This document shows, one piece after another, positions 36,126 to 44,790 of a stretch of 45,290 nucleotides of DNA (position 1 is the first letter of the stretch; each line of letters begins with the position of its first letter). Made by a program: the position numbers and the translations under genes. The stretch comes from Gammaproteobacteria bacterium (GTDB lineage Bacteria; Pseudomonadota; Gammaproteobacteria; Steroidobacterales; Woeseiaceae), in the NCBI GenBank assembly GCA_030425905.1, contig JAUHZT010000008.1, positions 1-45,290 of the forward strand, given 5' to 3'. Below the pieces are notes generated by a model. The model saw only the letters and a list, made by a program, of their open reading frames with translations, was not told where the DNA came from and made no database searches.

Positions 36126-38050
36126 CGCACTGCCAGGCGTGCGCGGCGGCTGGCTGCTGGGAAACCAATCGCTTCTGCATAATTTTCATCAAGCAGGTTA
36201 TCAACAGACAGTTGTACATTAAGTGACTTGCCGGCCAGCCAGGTGAGCGCCGTGTCGAGCCGGTTGTACCCGTCAAGCATCAGGCCACCCGTTGGGATTG
36301 AGGAATCAAACGTCTCACCCTGCAGCATCCAGCTCGCGTGCCAGCGCCAGGCTCTGTTGATATCCCAAAGCATCGACACGCTACCGCGCCAGTCGGGCCG
36401 CTGCCGCAATGGCGTATCCGAATCTTTTACATCGAGGTCCAGGTACATGGCTTCGGCGGACAGGTGCAAAGCATCGCTAAGTTGATAATCAAGCTGCAGT
36501 TCCGCGCCCTGTGCCGTTACTTCTGTTCGGTTCACATTCGTAAACAGGTCGAAGTCGAAATCGATAAGGTCCTCGAAGACGCTGCGGTACAGGGTCAGCG
36601 TCAGCGCCATGCGGTCATTGACGTGCTGCGTGATACCAATGTCCGCGCTGTCGCTTCGTTCAGACTTGAGGTCGGGATTGCCAACCAGGGGATTTGCCAG
36701 CGCGTAAAAGCTCGGCAACTTAAAGCCTTCCCCCCAGTTTGCCCGCAGGATACTGCGACCGCCGTTGAACTCGAACAGGCCACCCAGCTTGGCTGTCGTT
36801 TCTCCGCTTTCGCCGTCAGGATCGTCGTTCCGGAGGCTGGCGAGTAACGTGACGGACTGCACCGGGTGATAACGCACCTCGGCAAACACACCGGTTACGT
36901 TGCGGTCGATCTCAAACATTGTCGGAATTGAGAAGCCGGGTGCAAAATCGACGTAACCATCAGAACTGCCTTGCTCGTCGTAATAGTCCACGCCAAAGGT
37001 CGCACGAAAATTACTGCTGATATCGGCCACTACATTGGCAGACATACTTGAGCGATCCAGGCTGGAGTCAGCACCGTTCGGCGGCACGCCGTCGCGGACG
37101 CCTGGCGCAACGCCCGGCGATGCGTAGGAGTCATCATGATCGTACTGATTCGCTGTAACGTTCAGCGTCCAGTTCGACGCCAGCGGGAAAGAACCTGCTG
37201 CCCCAAAACTCACATCTTCAGATGACTTCACGTCGAGCAACCGCATAACGGCGAGCTCAGCACCACCGCTGTCTTCCGGAAAAGATGTGCCGGCGTTGTC
37301 CGAATATCGGCCAAAGACTCGCAATGACCAACCGTCTTCGGCTCCGAATATCAGCTTGCCGCTTACCGATTCGCTCGTATAGGTGTTTCCTTCAGTAATG
37401 TCGCCATCATCGACGCTTGCAGCACGTAACGAGAATCCACCGCCCGCACCGATCGGGCCGGCGATATCGATTGCATAGCGCTCAAACCCTTCTTCGCCAA
37501 TTTCGGCATTCAAGCCAACGCCCAGGGTTTCCGCACGACCTTTGGAGATGATATTGACGACACCACTTAGCGCGTCGGATCCGTAGATCGCGGATTGGGG
37601 CCCACGCACAATTTCAATGCGTTCGATGTCCTGCATGTTCAGGGTGGAGAAATCGAAAGACCCTCCGCGAGTATTGTTCGGATCGTTTACGCGGACGCCG
37701 TCAAGCATGACCATCGTGAAATTGGGCTCGCCGCCGCGAACGAAGAGGTTCGCGACTCCGCCACGCCCTCCAGGCTGGGACACCATGATGCCGGGTGAGT
37801 TGCGTAGCAAGTCGAGAACATTCGAATGGTTCTGGGCCTCTATTTGACTGCGACCAATCACGTTCGTGGAGTTTGACAATTCGGTGAGCTGGTCGGAGAC
37901 ACGCGAACCGGTCACGACGATTACATCAGCCGGATCGTCGGTTTCGTTGGCCATCGTCAGCGTCGGCAAAAAGGCAAGGGATGCAGCGAAAAAGCCACAA
38001 GCCGCCATGCCAGAACAAGTGCTCTTGTTTGTTTTTGTTGTCATGCGCAT
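36113..38050 (-). CDS. BtuB-like TonB-dependent receptor
   Basis: DVIVVTGSRVSDQLTELSNSTNVIGRSQIE, LVRGGEPNFTMVMLDGVRVNDPNNTRGG, IEIVRGPQSAIYGSDALSGVVNIISK, C-term RRARLAVRYRF. Confidence 0.92.
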   Translation of the reverse strand: MRMTTKTNKSTCSGMAACGFFAASLAFLPTLTMANETDDPADVIVVTGSRVSDQLTELSNSTNVIGRSQIEAQNHSNVLDLLRNSPGIMVSQPGGRGGVANLFVRGGEPNFTMVMLDGVRVNDPNNTRGGSFDFSTLNMQDIERIEIVRGPQSAIYGSDALSGVVNIISKGRAETLGVGLNAEIGEEGFERYAIDIAGPIGAGGGFSLRAASVDDGDITEGNTYTSESVSGKLIFGAEDGWSLRVFGRYSDNAGTSFPEDSGGAELAVMRLLDVKSSEDVSFGAAGSFPLASNWTLNVTANQYDHDDSYASPGVAPGVRDGVPPNGADSSLDRSSMSANVVADISSNFRATFGVDYYDEQGSSDGYVDFAPGFSIPTMFEIDRNVTGVFAEVRYHPVQSVTLLASLRNDDPDGESGETTAKLGGLFEFNGGRSILRANWGEGFKLPSFYALANPLVGNPDLKSERSDSADIGITQHVNDRMALTLTLYRSVFEDLIDFDFDLFTNVNRTEVTAQGAELQLDYQLSDALHLSAEAMYLDLDVKDSDTPLRQRPDWRGSVSMLWDINRAWRWHASWMLQGETFDSSIPTGGLMLDGYNRLDTALTWLAGKSLNVQLSVDNLLDENYAEAIGFPAASRRARLAVRYRF

Positions 38051-38104
38051 TCCTGATTGCGTTGCGGCCAGGCGCGCTACGGCCGCTAAGTGAATAAGAA
38101 AAAT

Positions 38105-38119
38105 GCAAACCCCGTGCCA
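38105..38119 (-). promoter_or_regulatory. Sigma54 -24/-12 promoter for BtuB-like receptor
   Basis: Minus strand TGGCAC-GGGGT-TTGC(AT), about 55 bp upstream of the ATG. Confidence 0.75.
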
Positions 38120-38159
38120 CTTCGTGGCTTGCGCACAAACCCTTGTATAAGCGCTATCT

Positions 38160-38219
38160 TGCCCGGCATGTACGAACCACGAACAAAATAGTGGCTATTT
38201 TTTCGACACCTGCCGGGCA
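38160..38219. repeat. Inverted repeat, possible enhancer (UAS) or hairpin
   Basis: TGCCCGGCA (38160-38168) and TGCCGGGCA (38211-38219), with inner CCAC/GTGG. Confidence 0.5.
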
Positions 38220-38358
38220 TATATTGTGCAAATTCCCGACAGCCAGATAGCCAGTGTTATGCTGCTATGCCTGCGTCCCACTGACATTAGCGCTTGCGCA
38301 CCCTTCTGTGGACGCTAAGATGTCTCGTTACCCCTGACGATCCTGCGCGGAGAAAGAC

Positions 38359-38823
38359 ATGAAAGGCGACAAAACGGTCATACAGCACCTCAACAAGGTA
38401 CTCAAAAACGAATTGACCGCAATCAACCAGTACTTTTTGCATTCGCGAATGTTCAAAGACTGGGGATTCACAAAGCTTGGCGACTACGAATACCACGAGT
38501 CGATCGACGAAATGAAACATGCGGATCAGCTTATCGAGCGCATACTTTTCCTGGAGGGGCTGCCGAATTTGCAGGAACTCGGCAAGCTGCGTATTGGCGA
38601 GAATGTACCCGAAGCGCTGCAATGCGATCTCGCGATGGAAATGGATGCGATCCCTGATCTTCGCGAAGCGATCGCTTACTGCGAAAGCATCAAAGACTAC
38701 GTGAGCCGTGATGTCTTCGAGAGCATTCTGGAATCAGAAGAAGAGCACGTAGACTGGCTGGAAACCCAGCTGGACCTTATCGGTAATATTGGCGTACAGA
38801 ACTTCCTGCAGTCCCAGACCTGA
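38359..38823 (+). CDS. bfr: Bacterioferritin
   Basis: [36 protein letters not shown]...[26 protein letters not shown]. Confidence 0.95.
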   Translation: MKGDKTVIQHLNKVLKNELTAINQYFLHSRMFKDWGFTKLGDYEYHESIDEMKHADQLIERILFLEGLPNLQELGKLRIGENVPEALQCDLAMEMDAIPDLREAIAYCESIKDYVSRDVFESILESEEEHVDWLETQLDLIGNIGVQNFLQSQT

Positions 38824-38848
38824 TTAGCCTGTAAGCATTTTCAAGACA

Positions 38849-38877
38849 AAAAAAAGCCCGCAGTTGCGGGCATTTTT
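38849..38877. terminator. Intrinsic (bidirectional) terminator after bfr
   Basis: AAAAAAAAGCCCGCA-GT-TGCGGGCATTTTT. Confidence 0.88.
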
Positions 38878-38899
38878 CGTTTCTATTGAACAAACTTGT

Positions 38900-39541
38900 T
38901 CAGGCGCTTGCATGCCCCTGGGTTCTGCGACGACGCGAAACCGCCAGCATCAGCAACCCAAGTCCCAGCAATGCCATGGTGCCAGGTTCTGGCACACTCG
39001 GTGTCGACGTCAGACCTGCGAGCGAATACTCGTTACCGCTGCGACCGTCGCTACCAAAGATCAGCTGATAGATTTCATAGGCACCACCGAAGGCCACCCA
39101 ATACTCACCGTTAGCCGAAGCCTCAGTCATGTGGAAGTCGAAACGCCCAAGAAACGCGTTACCGGCGAGGAATACATCCACCCAGCCACTCTCGCCGTCG
39201 CCACCATCGGGTGCCTGAAACAGGTCCGTCAGGAAGAAACCGTCGATCAAGCCGTGGCTGTCATAGTAGCCGTCTGCCAGAGTGATACTCAGGAGTTCGT
39301 CACCGTCAATTTCGTCGTTGTCGGCACCACCACGAATTCCGAGGCCATCGACGTTGTCGTGGTAAAGACCATCGTTGGAATTCTGCGCTGTAGCCGTCAC
39401 TCCGTCCACGGTGAAAGAATCACTGTGGTCCGCGGCATCCCAGTCACTGCCGCGAAAATCGACGGCGATAATCGGGTCTGCGAACACGTTGCCGAACGCG
39501 AACAACAGGCTCGCGAGGCAAATAATCCGGGATTTGATCAT
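38900..39541 (-). CDS. PEP-CTERM sorting-signal protein
   Basis: Signal peptide; C-term VPEPGTMALLGLGLLMLAVSRRRRTQG. Confidence 0.92.
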   Translation of the reverse strand: MIKSRIICLASLLFAFGNVFADPIIAVDFRGSDWDAADHSDSFTVDGVTATAQNSNDGLYHDNVDGLGIRGGADNDEIDGDELLSITLADGYYDSHGLIDGFFLTDLFQAPDGGDGESGWVDVFLAGNAFLGRFDFHMTEASANGEYWVAFGGAYEIYQLIFGSDGRSGNEYSLAGLTSTPSVPEPGTMALLGLGLLMLAVSRRRRTQGHASA

Positions 39542-39612
39542 TAAGTTTTACATCCTTGTTATTACAAAAAGGTCGAAGATATCCATTAAACATATTCTTC
39601 AGACATAATGTA

Positions 39613-39627
39613 GCAAGTTGCATGCCA
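39613..39627 (-). promoter_or_regulatory. Sigma54 -24/-12 promoter for PEP-CTERM gene 39541
   Basis: Minus strand TGGCAT-GCAAC-TTGC(TA). Confidence 0.75.
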
Positions 39628-39808
39628 ATCTATAAGTCATTGATTTTATACAGCTACCTATTTTTGGCATGTGAGGATTGTATGTTATCCCGACAGTTGG
39701 AGAGCAAATACTGCCTTTTACGCCGCGGCGACGGTACTTCAGCAACTTGAGCGGCCCTGGCCTACACTCTGATTCTTTGACGATGATCACCACGCCCTTG
39801 GCGGGGCT

Positions 39809-40981
39809 GTGGCAGGAAAGAATTTGCTGAAATTGGGGGTCGTATCGCGAAATTACCCGCCTGTTCAAGGCGGAATGTCGCGGCACGCTTGTGGTTTTGT
39901 ACAGGAAGTCGCAAAGCGTGCGGATGTAGATCTGTTTGTACCCCCCTCTCGCGGCCACCCGCAGCCTGGAGCGAGGGTGCACGAGACACTGAGCAATAAC
40001 GTGTCAGATAATATCGACATTGTGCGCAGCAGCGACGTTGATGTCTGGTTAGGCTTGAGTGCCATCTATGCACCGCTTGCACAGCACACTTCGGCACCTT
40101 TCGTTCTCTACTTTCATGGCAACGATTTTCTGCATCCGGTAATTGATCCGGACCGGCATCTTGAAGCGCGGCTGTCGCGGGTACCCGGTCTCTGGCGGTT
40201 TCGGAAAGCGCTGACCAGCCCGCTGCTAAAGCAAATTGTAAAGCGACGGCAGGCGGTAATTGACAATGCCCTGCCGGCAGTCCAATTAGTACTCTTTAAC
40301 AGTGTCTATACCCGCGAAATCGCAAGAAAACTATACGATTTTGGTCGGACCCCGCTTGAAGTTCTGTACCCGGGTTGTGATCAGCAGTTCTTCCAGGCGC
40401 GGACTGCACGCGGCGATGGAGTACTCCGCATCCTCACTGTATCGTCACTCGCAAGCAGCGCCAGGCGCAAGAACATCGATGCAGTTCTGGAAGCCCTTGC
40501 ACTCATAAAGGGCGAGCGTTTGCTACAGTATACCGTCGTTGGCAGCGGTGATGATCTCGACCGTCTGCGAAGAAAAGTCCAGGCGCTGAGGCTGACAGAT
40601 TGCGTTCGGTTTCTTGGCAAAGTCAACGATCAGGTCCTTCTGCACGAGTACGCCAGCAACGATATGTTTGTACTGACGCCACGTGCGAGCCAGCGTGACG
40701 TAGAGGGTTTCGGCATGGTTTACATCGAAGCCAACGCAGCTGGAATGCCTGTTATCGGTAGTGACCAGGGCGGCGCCGTCGATGCAATTGTTGCCGGCCA
40801 GACGGGCCTTGTCATTGCTGAATCAACACCGACGCAGGTTGCAGCCGCGATCACACAATTGGCTCAACACCCGCAAACCTTGTCCGAAGCTACCATTCGC
40901 GCGCACGCCGAGCGCTTCAGGTGGACAAGAATTGCCGAACAGTTTGAATATTTTCTTCACCTGCACCTGCACTTGCACTAA
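39809..40981 (+). CDS. Glycosyltransferase family 4 protein
   Basis: RNYPPVQGGMSRHA; EVLYPGCDQQFF; ...EGFGMVYIEANAAGMPVIGSDQGGAVDAI; TTG at 39824 behind AGGAAAG is an alternative start. Confidence 0.9.
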   Translation: MAGKNLLKLGVVSRNYPPVQGGMSRHACGFVQEVAKRADVDLFVPPSRGHPQPGARVHETLSNNVSDNIDIVRSSDVDVWLGLSAIYAPLAQHTSAPFVLYFHGNDFLHPVIDPDRHLEARLSRVPGLWRFRKALTSPLLKQIVKRRQAVIDNALPAVQLVLFNSVYTREIARKLYDFGRTPLEVLYPGCDQQFFQARTARGDGVLRILTVSSLASSARRKNIDAVLEALALIKGERLLQYTVVGSGDDLDRLRRKVQALRLTDCVRFLGKVNDQVLLHEYASNDMFVLTPRASQRDVEGFGMVYIEANAAGMPVIGSDQGGAVDAIVAGQTGLVIAESTPTQVAAAITQLAQHPQTLSEATIRAHAERFRWTRIAEQFEYFLHLHLHLH

Positions 40982-41107
40982 TGCGCTTGGGCGCAAATAT
41001 TTACGGCTTACGGGCGAACCGCGCCTTATGTAACACCGACAATTACAGAAGTATGACGGCGAATATATTAATATGCGTCCAAACTAGCTGAGAAAAGCGA
41101 GACTACA

Positions 41108-41839
41108 TTGCAGGGCAAACTCAACATCAATCCGCGGAAAGTAGCAGGCATCATGCTCGTTCTCGTGATCATTCTTGAACTTCTGCACCTCGTGTCGATG
41201 TACCTGCAGATGAACTTTGATTTTGGCGACCGTGTCCGCGGTGAGTTCTTCAGAAAAGTCGTCATGTTGTTTGACATGAACTCAGAACAAAGTGTGCCAG
41301 CTTTCTATTCCTCAACAGCGCTGTTGTTTGCATCCTGTATCGCCCTGTTTATCGCCTGGTTGAAGCGCTCAGCCGCCCAGTCGCAGGTGTGGTACTGGTA
41401 CGGCATCAGCTTTTTCCTGGTGTTTATGGCGCTCGACGAATCGGCATCTATCCACGAGATGTTTGATCAACCGGCCAAGACAGCCTTCAACGCGACAGGT
41501 TACCTTTCGTATGCGTGGATCATCCCTTACGGCATGCTGACATTAGTGGTTGCCCTTATTTATCTACGGTTCCTGCTGTCGCTGCCGCGTCGTACGCAGA
41601 TAATGTTTGTTTCCGCCGCGACCGTTTTTGTCACCGGCGCGATTGGCATGGAGTCCATTGGCGGCAAGATCTTTTACCAGGAACTGAACAAGACCAACAA
41701 GCCGTTCCTGATCGTGCAATCAGTCGAAGAGATCCTGGAAAAACTGGGGGTCATAATCGCGATCTACGCAATGCTCGACTATCTCGCCCGAAATTTACTA
41801 CCCGTCGATCTGAAAGTCAGAAGCCCGGCAAGCGCCTGA
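41108..41839 (+). CDS. Multi-pass membrane protein, unknown function
   Basis: About six predicted hydrophobic helices; LDESASIHEMFDQP motif. Confidence 0.7.
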   Translation: MQGKLNINPRKVAGIMLVLVIILELLHLVSMYLQMNFDFGDRVRGEFFRKVVMLFDMNSEQSVPAFYSSTALLFASCIALFIAWLKRSAAQSQVWYWYGISFFLVFMALDESASIHEMFDQPAKTAFNATGYLSYAWIIPYGMLTLVVALIYLRFLLSLPRRTQIMFVSAATVFVTGAIGMESIGGKIFYQELNKTNKPFLIVQSVEEILEKLGVIIAIYAMLDYLARNLLPVDLKVRSPASA

Positions 41840-41958
41840 CCAAGGACCTGTACTACGCGCTGAAGCACGAGCCTGCGCGTTTCACCCTCGCGTCGGCACG
41901 GGCCCGGCCATGGGGTAAACCGACGCCACGGCGCACCCAGGCACACGCCAGCTCGATG

Positions 41959-42000
41959 CTTGTGAAATTAACACTGTGAATTTTTGACTGTGAAGTTTTA
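41959..42000. repeat. Three 14-bp direct repeats with TGTGAA core upstream of isocitrate lyase
   Basis: CTTGTGAAATTAAC / ACTGTGAATTTTTG / ACTGTGAAGTTTTA; TGTGAA at 41961, 41975, 41989. Confidence 0.6.
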
Positions 42001-42082
42001 GACAAATTTCAGGGTAGCATCCTCCTCAACGTCGAAGGCCGCAGCCGTTGCTGCAGCCGAACGTGTCAGCCAAGGAGCCCTC

Positions 42083-43678
42083 ATGTCGAATTACCTGAAT
42101 GATATAAACCACGCAGCCGGCGTTGTCGCCAGTCACGGTAACGCCTGGCATTCCATTGACCCCGAGTACGTCGCACGAATGAAAGCGCAGAATCGCTTTC
42201 AGACCGGACTCGATATCGCCCGCTACACGGCGAAAATCATGCGCGACGACATGGCGCGTTACGATGCGGATCCGTCTTTGTATACCCAGTCGCTCGGCTG
42301 CTGGCACGGTTTTATCGGCCAGCAGAAAATGATCGCGATCAAGAAACACTTCAACAGCATGGATCGGCGTTACCTGTATTTGTCCGGCTGGATGGTCGCC
42401 GCTCTTCGGTCTGAATTCGGACCACTGCCAGACCAGTCCATGCATGAGAAAACCTCAGTTCCTGCATTGATCGAAGAGCTTTACACCTTCCTGCGTCAGG
42501 CCGATGCCCGTGAACTGGGTGGCCTGTTCCGCGACCTGGATGCTGCACGCGCTGATGGAGACGCACTGCGGGAACAGGCTGCCAAGAACAGCATCGACAA
42601 TTTCCAAACGCATATCGTGCCGATCATCGCCGATATCGATGCCGGCTTTGGCAATGAGGAAGCCACTTACCTGCTGGCAAAGAAGATGATCGAAGCCGGC
42701 GCGTGCTGCATCCAGATCGAGAACCAGGTATCTGATGAGAAACAATGTGGCCACCAGGATGGCAAGGTAACGGTGCCGCACGACGACTTTCTGGCGAAAA
42801 TTAGAGCGGTTCGCTATGCCTTCATGGAGCTGGGAGTAGACGACGGCGTCATCGTCGCACGAACCGACTCCCTCGGTGCCGGCCTGACCAAGCAAATTGC
42901 CGTAACAAAAGAACCGGGTGATCTCGGCGATTTGTATAACTCGTTTCTGGATGTCGAAGACGTATCGCCAGAAGACCTGAACAATGGAGACGTTGTACTT
43001 AATCGTGCCGGAAAGCTCGTGAGGCCCAAGCGCCTGCCAAGCAACCTTTTTCAGTTTCGTAGTGGTACGGGCGAGGATCGCTGTGTCCTTGACTGCATTA
43101 CGTCCCTGCAAAACGGTGCCGACCTGCTCTGGATAGAAACCGAGAAACCGCACATCGGCCAGATCGGTGGCATGGTAAAGCGAATCCGTGAACGTATCCC
43201 GAATGCCAAGCTGGTTTACAACAACAGCCCGTCATTCAACTGGACGCTGAATTTCCGCCAGCAGGTGTTCGACGACTGGAAGGCTGAAGGCAAGGATGTC
43301 TCTGCTTACCATCGGGATCAGCTGATGAGCGCCGACTATGATGACAGCGAACTATCGGCCGCGGCTGACGAGCGTATTCGTACCTTCCAGGCTGATGCCG
43401 CAAGGCATGCCGGTGTATTCCATCACCTGATTACATTGCCCACATACCACACCGCGGCACTCTCAACCGACGAACTCGCCAGGGAGTATTTCGGCGACAG
43501 TGGCATGCTCGGCTATGTACTCGGTGTCCAGCGCAAGGAAATCCGCCGTGGTATTGCCTGCGTTAAACATCAGAACATGTCTGGATCGGACATTGGCGAT
43601 GATCACAAAGAGTACTTTTCGGGTTCTGCGGCACTTAAGGCCTCCGGCGAAGGTAACACCATGAATCAGTTTTCCTGA
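42083..43678 (+). CDS. aceA: Isocitrate lyase (long, about 531-aa type)
   Basis: GACCIQIENQVSDEKQCGHQDGKVTVPHDDF, VARTDSLGA, NNSPSFNW. Confidence 0.95.
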   Translation: MSNYLNDINHAAGVVASHGNAWHSIDPEYVARMKAQNRFQTGLDIARYTAKIMRDDMARYDADPSLYTQSLGCWHGFIGQQKMIAIKKHFNSMDRRYLYLSGWMVAALRSEFGPLPDQSMHEKTSVPALIEELYTFLRQADARELGGLFRDLDAARADGDALREQAAKNSIDNFQTHIVPIIADIDAGFGNEEATYLLAKKMIEAGACCIQIENQVSDEKQCGHQDGKVTVPHDDFLAKIRAVRYAFMELGVDDGVIVARTDSLGAGLTKQIAVTKEPGDLGDLYNSFLDVEDVSPEDLNNGDVVLNRAGKLVRPKRLPSNLFQFRSGTGEDRCVLDCITSLQNGADLLWIETEKPHIGQIGGMVKRIRERIPNAKLVYNNSPSFNWTLNFRQQVFDDWKAEGKDVSAYHRDQLMSADYDDSELSAAADERIRTFQADAARHAGVFHHLITLPTYHTAALSTDELAREYFGDSGMLGYVLGVQRKEIRRGIACVKHQNMSGSDIGDDHKEYFSGSAALKASGEGNTMNQFS

Positions 43679-43702
43679 TCCGGAGCAGAATTTTGCAAAC
43701 TC

Positions 43703-43732
43703 ATGGGGCGAAGCGATTCGCCCCATTTTTTT
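43703..43732 (+). terminator. Intrinsic terminator after aceA
   Basis: ATGGGGCGAA-GCGA-TTCGCCCCAT-TTTTTT. Confidence 0.9.
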
Positions 43733-43914
43733 GCAATCTCACACACGCAATTTGGCAACCCGTTTAAATTCCCGGCCGCAGACCCCCATTTTCCATGGGT
43801 TCCACGGATACTTACGGCTTTTTTCGCCCTTTTTTCATGTCATTGATTCCTGTGTGTTTGTAACGTCGGAAGCGTGCAGTGGCAGCCTGGCCGCTGCGTC
43901 AAGAGGAGCTACCG

Positions 43915-44598
43915 ATGAACAAGACAAGCCACCTGGTCACCCTCATGCTGAGCATGATTATTTTGTCCGCCCTGTCCATAACCGACGCACAAGCAAACGG
44001 GTACTGGCGATGCGCTACAGAGCCCGCACAAAACTTCTGGGAGGAGCAAATTAACCAGAAGTCCTTTACCGGAAAAGGAACGCTGTGCATTACACCTCAT
44101 GGCCTTTGGTCTTCGTTGAAAGTACGCGGTCTAACACGAAACAATGCCTACACTGTCTGGTGGGTATACATTGACAAGCCCGAATCCTGCGTTAACTTCC
44201 CACTGCCCGAAGGCTTCGAACTTGCCGACGGCAGCACAATACCGTTTGCCGAACCCTCGGGCTATGCGGGAGGCTGTGGACTGGCAGATTTCTTTACGCT
44301 GGACCCGAGCGGTGAGTTCGTAAACCCGCTGGTAACCTACGGGAGAATGGATAGCACCGTTGCAGGTCGTCACGGCAAAGTTCGTTTCTATGGAGAATTG
44401 CGATCCTTTACGCCGTCGCCCGGATCGCAGGTCTGGATGTTCATTTTCGGCCACGGCCCCGCAAAGCAGGATGACAAGCGCGAACTGGCGCGGCAACTGC
44501 TAACGCCTGAGGACCCGCTCTCTGGCGCCCCACATCTCGGGATTGAAGGTCGGGGCTTTGGCTACCCGGCCGGCGTTGTCGTATTCGATATCCCCTGA
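43915..44598 (+). CDS. Secreted protein of unknown function
   Basis: Start MNKTSHLVTLMLSMIILSALSITDAQA after GAGGAG RBS; no recognised domain. Confidence 0.65.
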   Translation: MNKTSHLVTLMLSMIILSALSITDAQANGYWRCATEPAQNFWEEQINQKSFTGKGTLCITPHGLWSSLKVRGLTRNNAYTVWWVYIDKPESCVNFPLPEGFELADGSTIPFAEPSGYAGGCGLADFFTLDPSGEFVNPLVTYGRMDSTVAGRHGKVRFYGELRSFTPSPGSQVWMFIFGHGPAKQDDKRELARQLLTPEDPLSGAPHLGIEGRGFGYPAGVVVFDIP

Positions 44599-44790
44599 TC
44601 GAATCGAGCAGTTCCTGCAAAGATATGGCGGAAGCCGGTCCGTTTCAGCACAGGGCCGGCATTCCACCAGCATTGCGTCGGCCTGCTATTTGTCGACATG
44701 AGAAGCTTCGACCCCAAAAACACGCTGAAAAAATGCTATAAGTTCCTGTACGCATCGGCATTGGGCGATGTCGTCTTGATGCAGGGAACT

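Noticed and set aside
38051-38340. Possible cobalamin riboswitch before the BtuB-like receptor
   Set aside because: No B12-box-like core found, and the predicted sigma54 TSS leaves a leader of only about 45 nt.
25612-39644. Identical 13-mer ATAAGTCATTGAT at 25612-25624 and 39632-39644, both near putative sigma54 sites
   Set aside because: Orientation and distance relative to the promoters differ, and chance 13-mer matches are expected in 45 kb.
40960-40981. CACCTG-type hexamer repeat encoding HLHLHLH at the end of the glycosyltransferase
   Set aside because: Very short coding repeat; more likely slippage-prone C-terminal sequence than a functional element.
43878-43892. TGGCAG-CCTGG-CCGC before the secreted protein at 43915
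   Set aside because: Poor -12 element, and the predicted TSS would fall at or within the ribosome-binding site.
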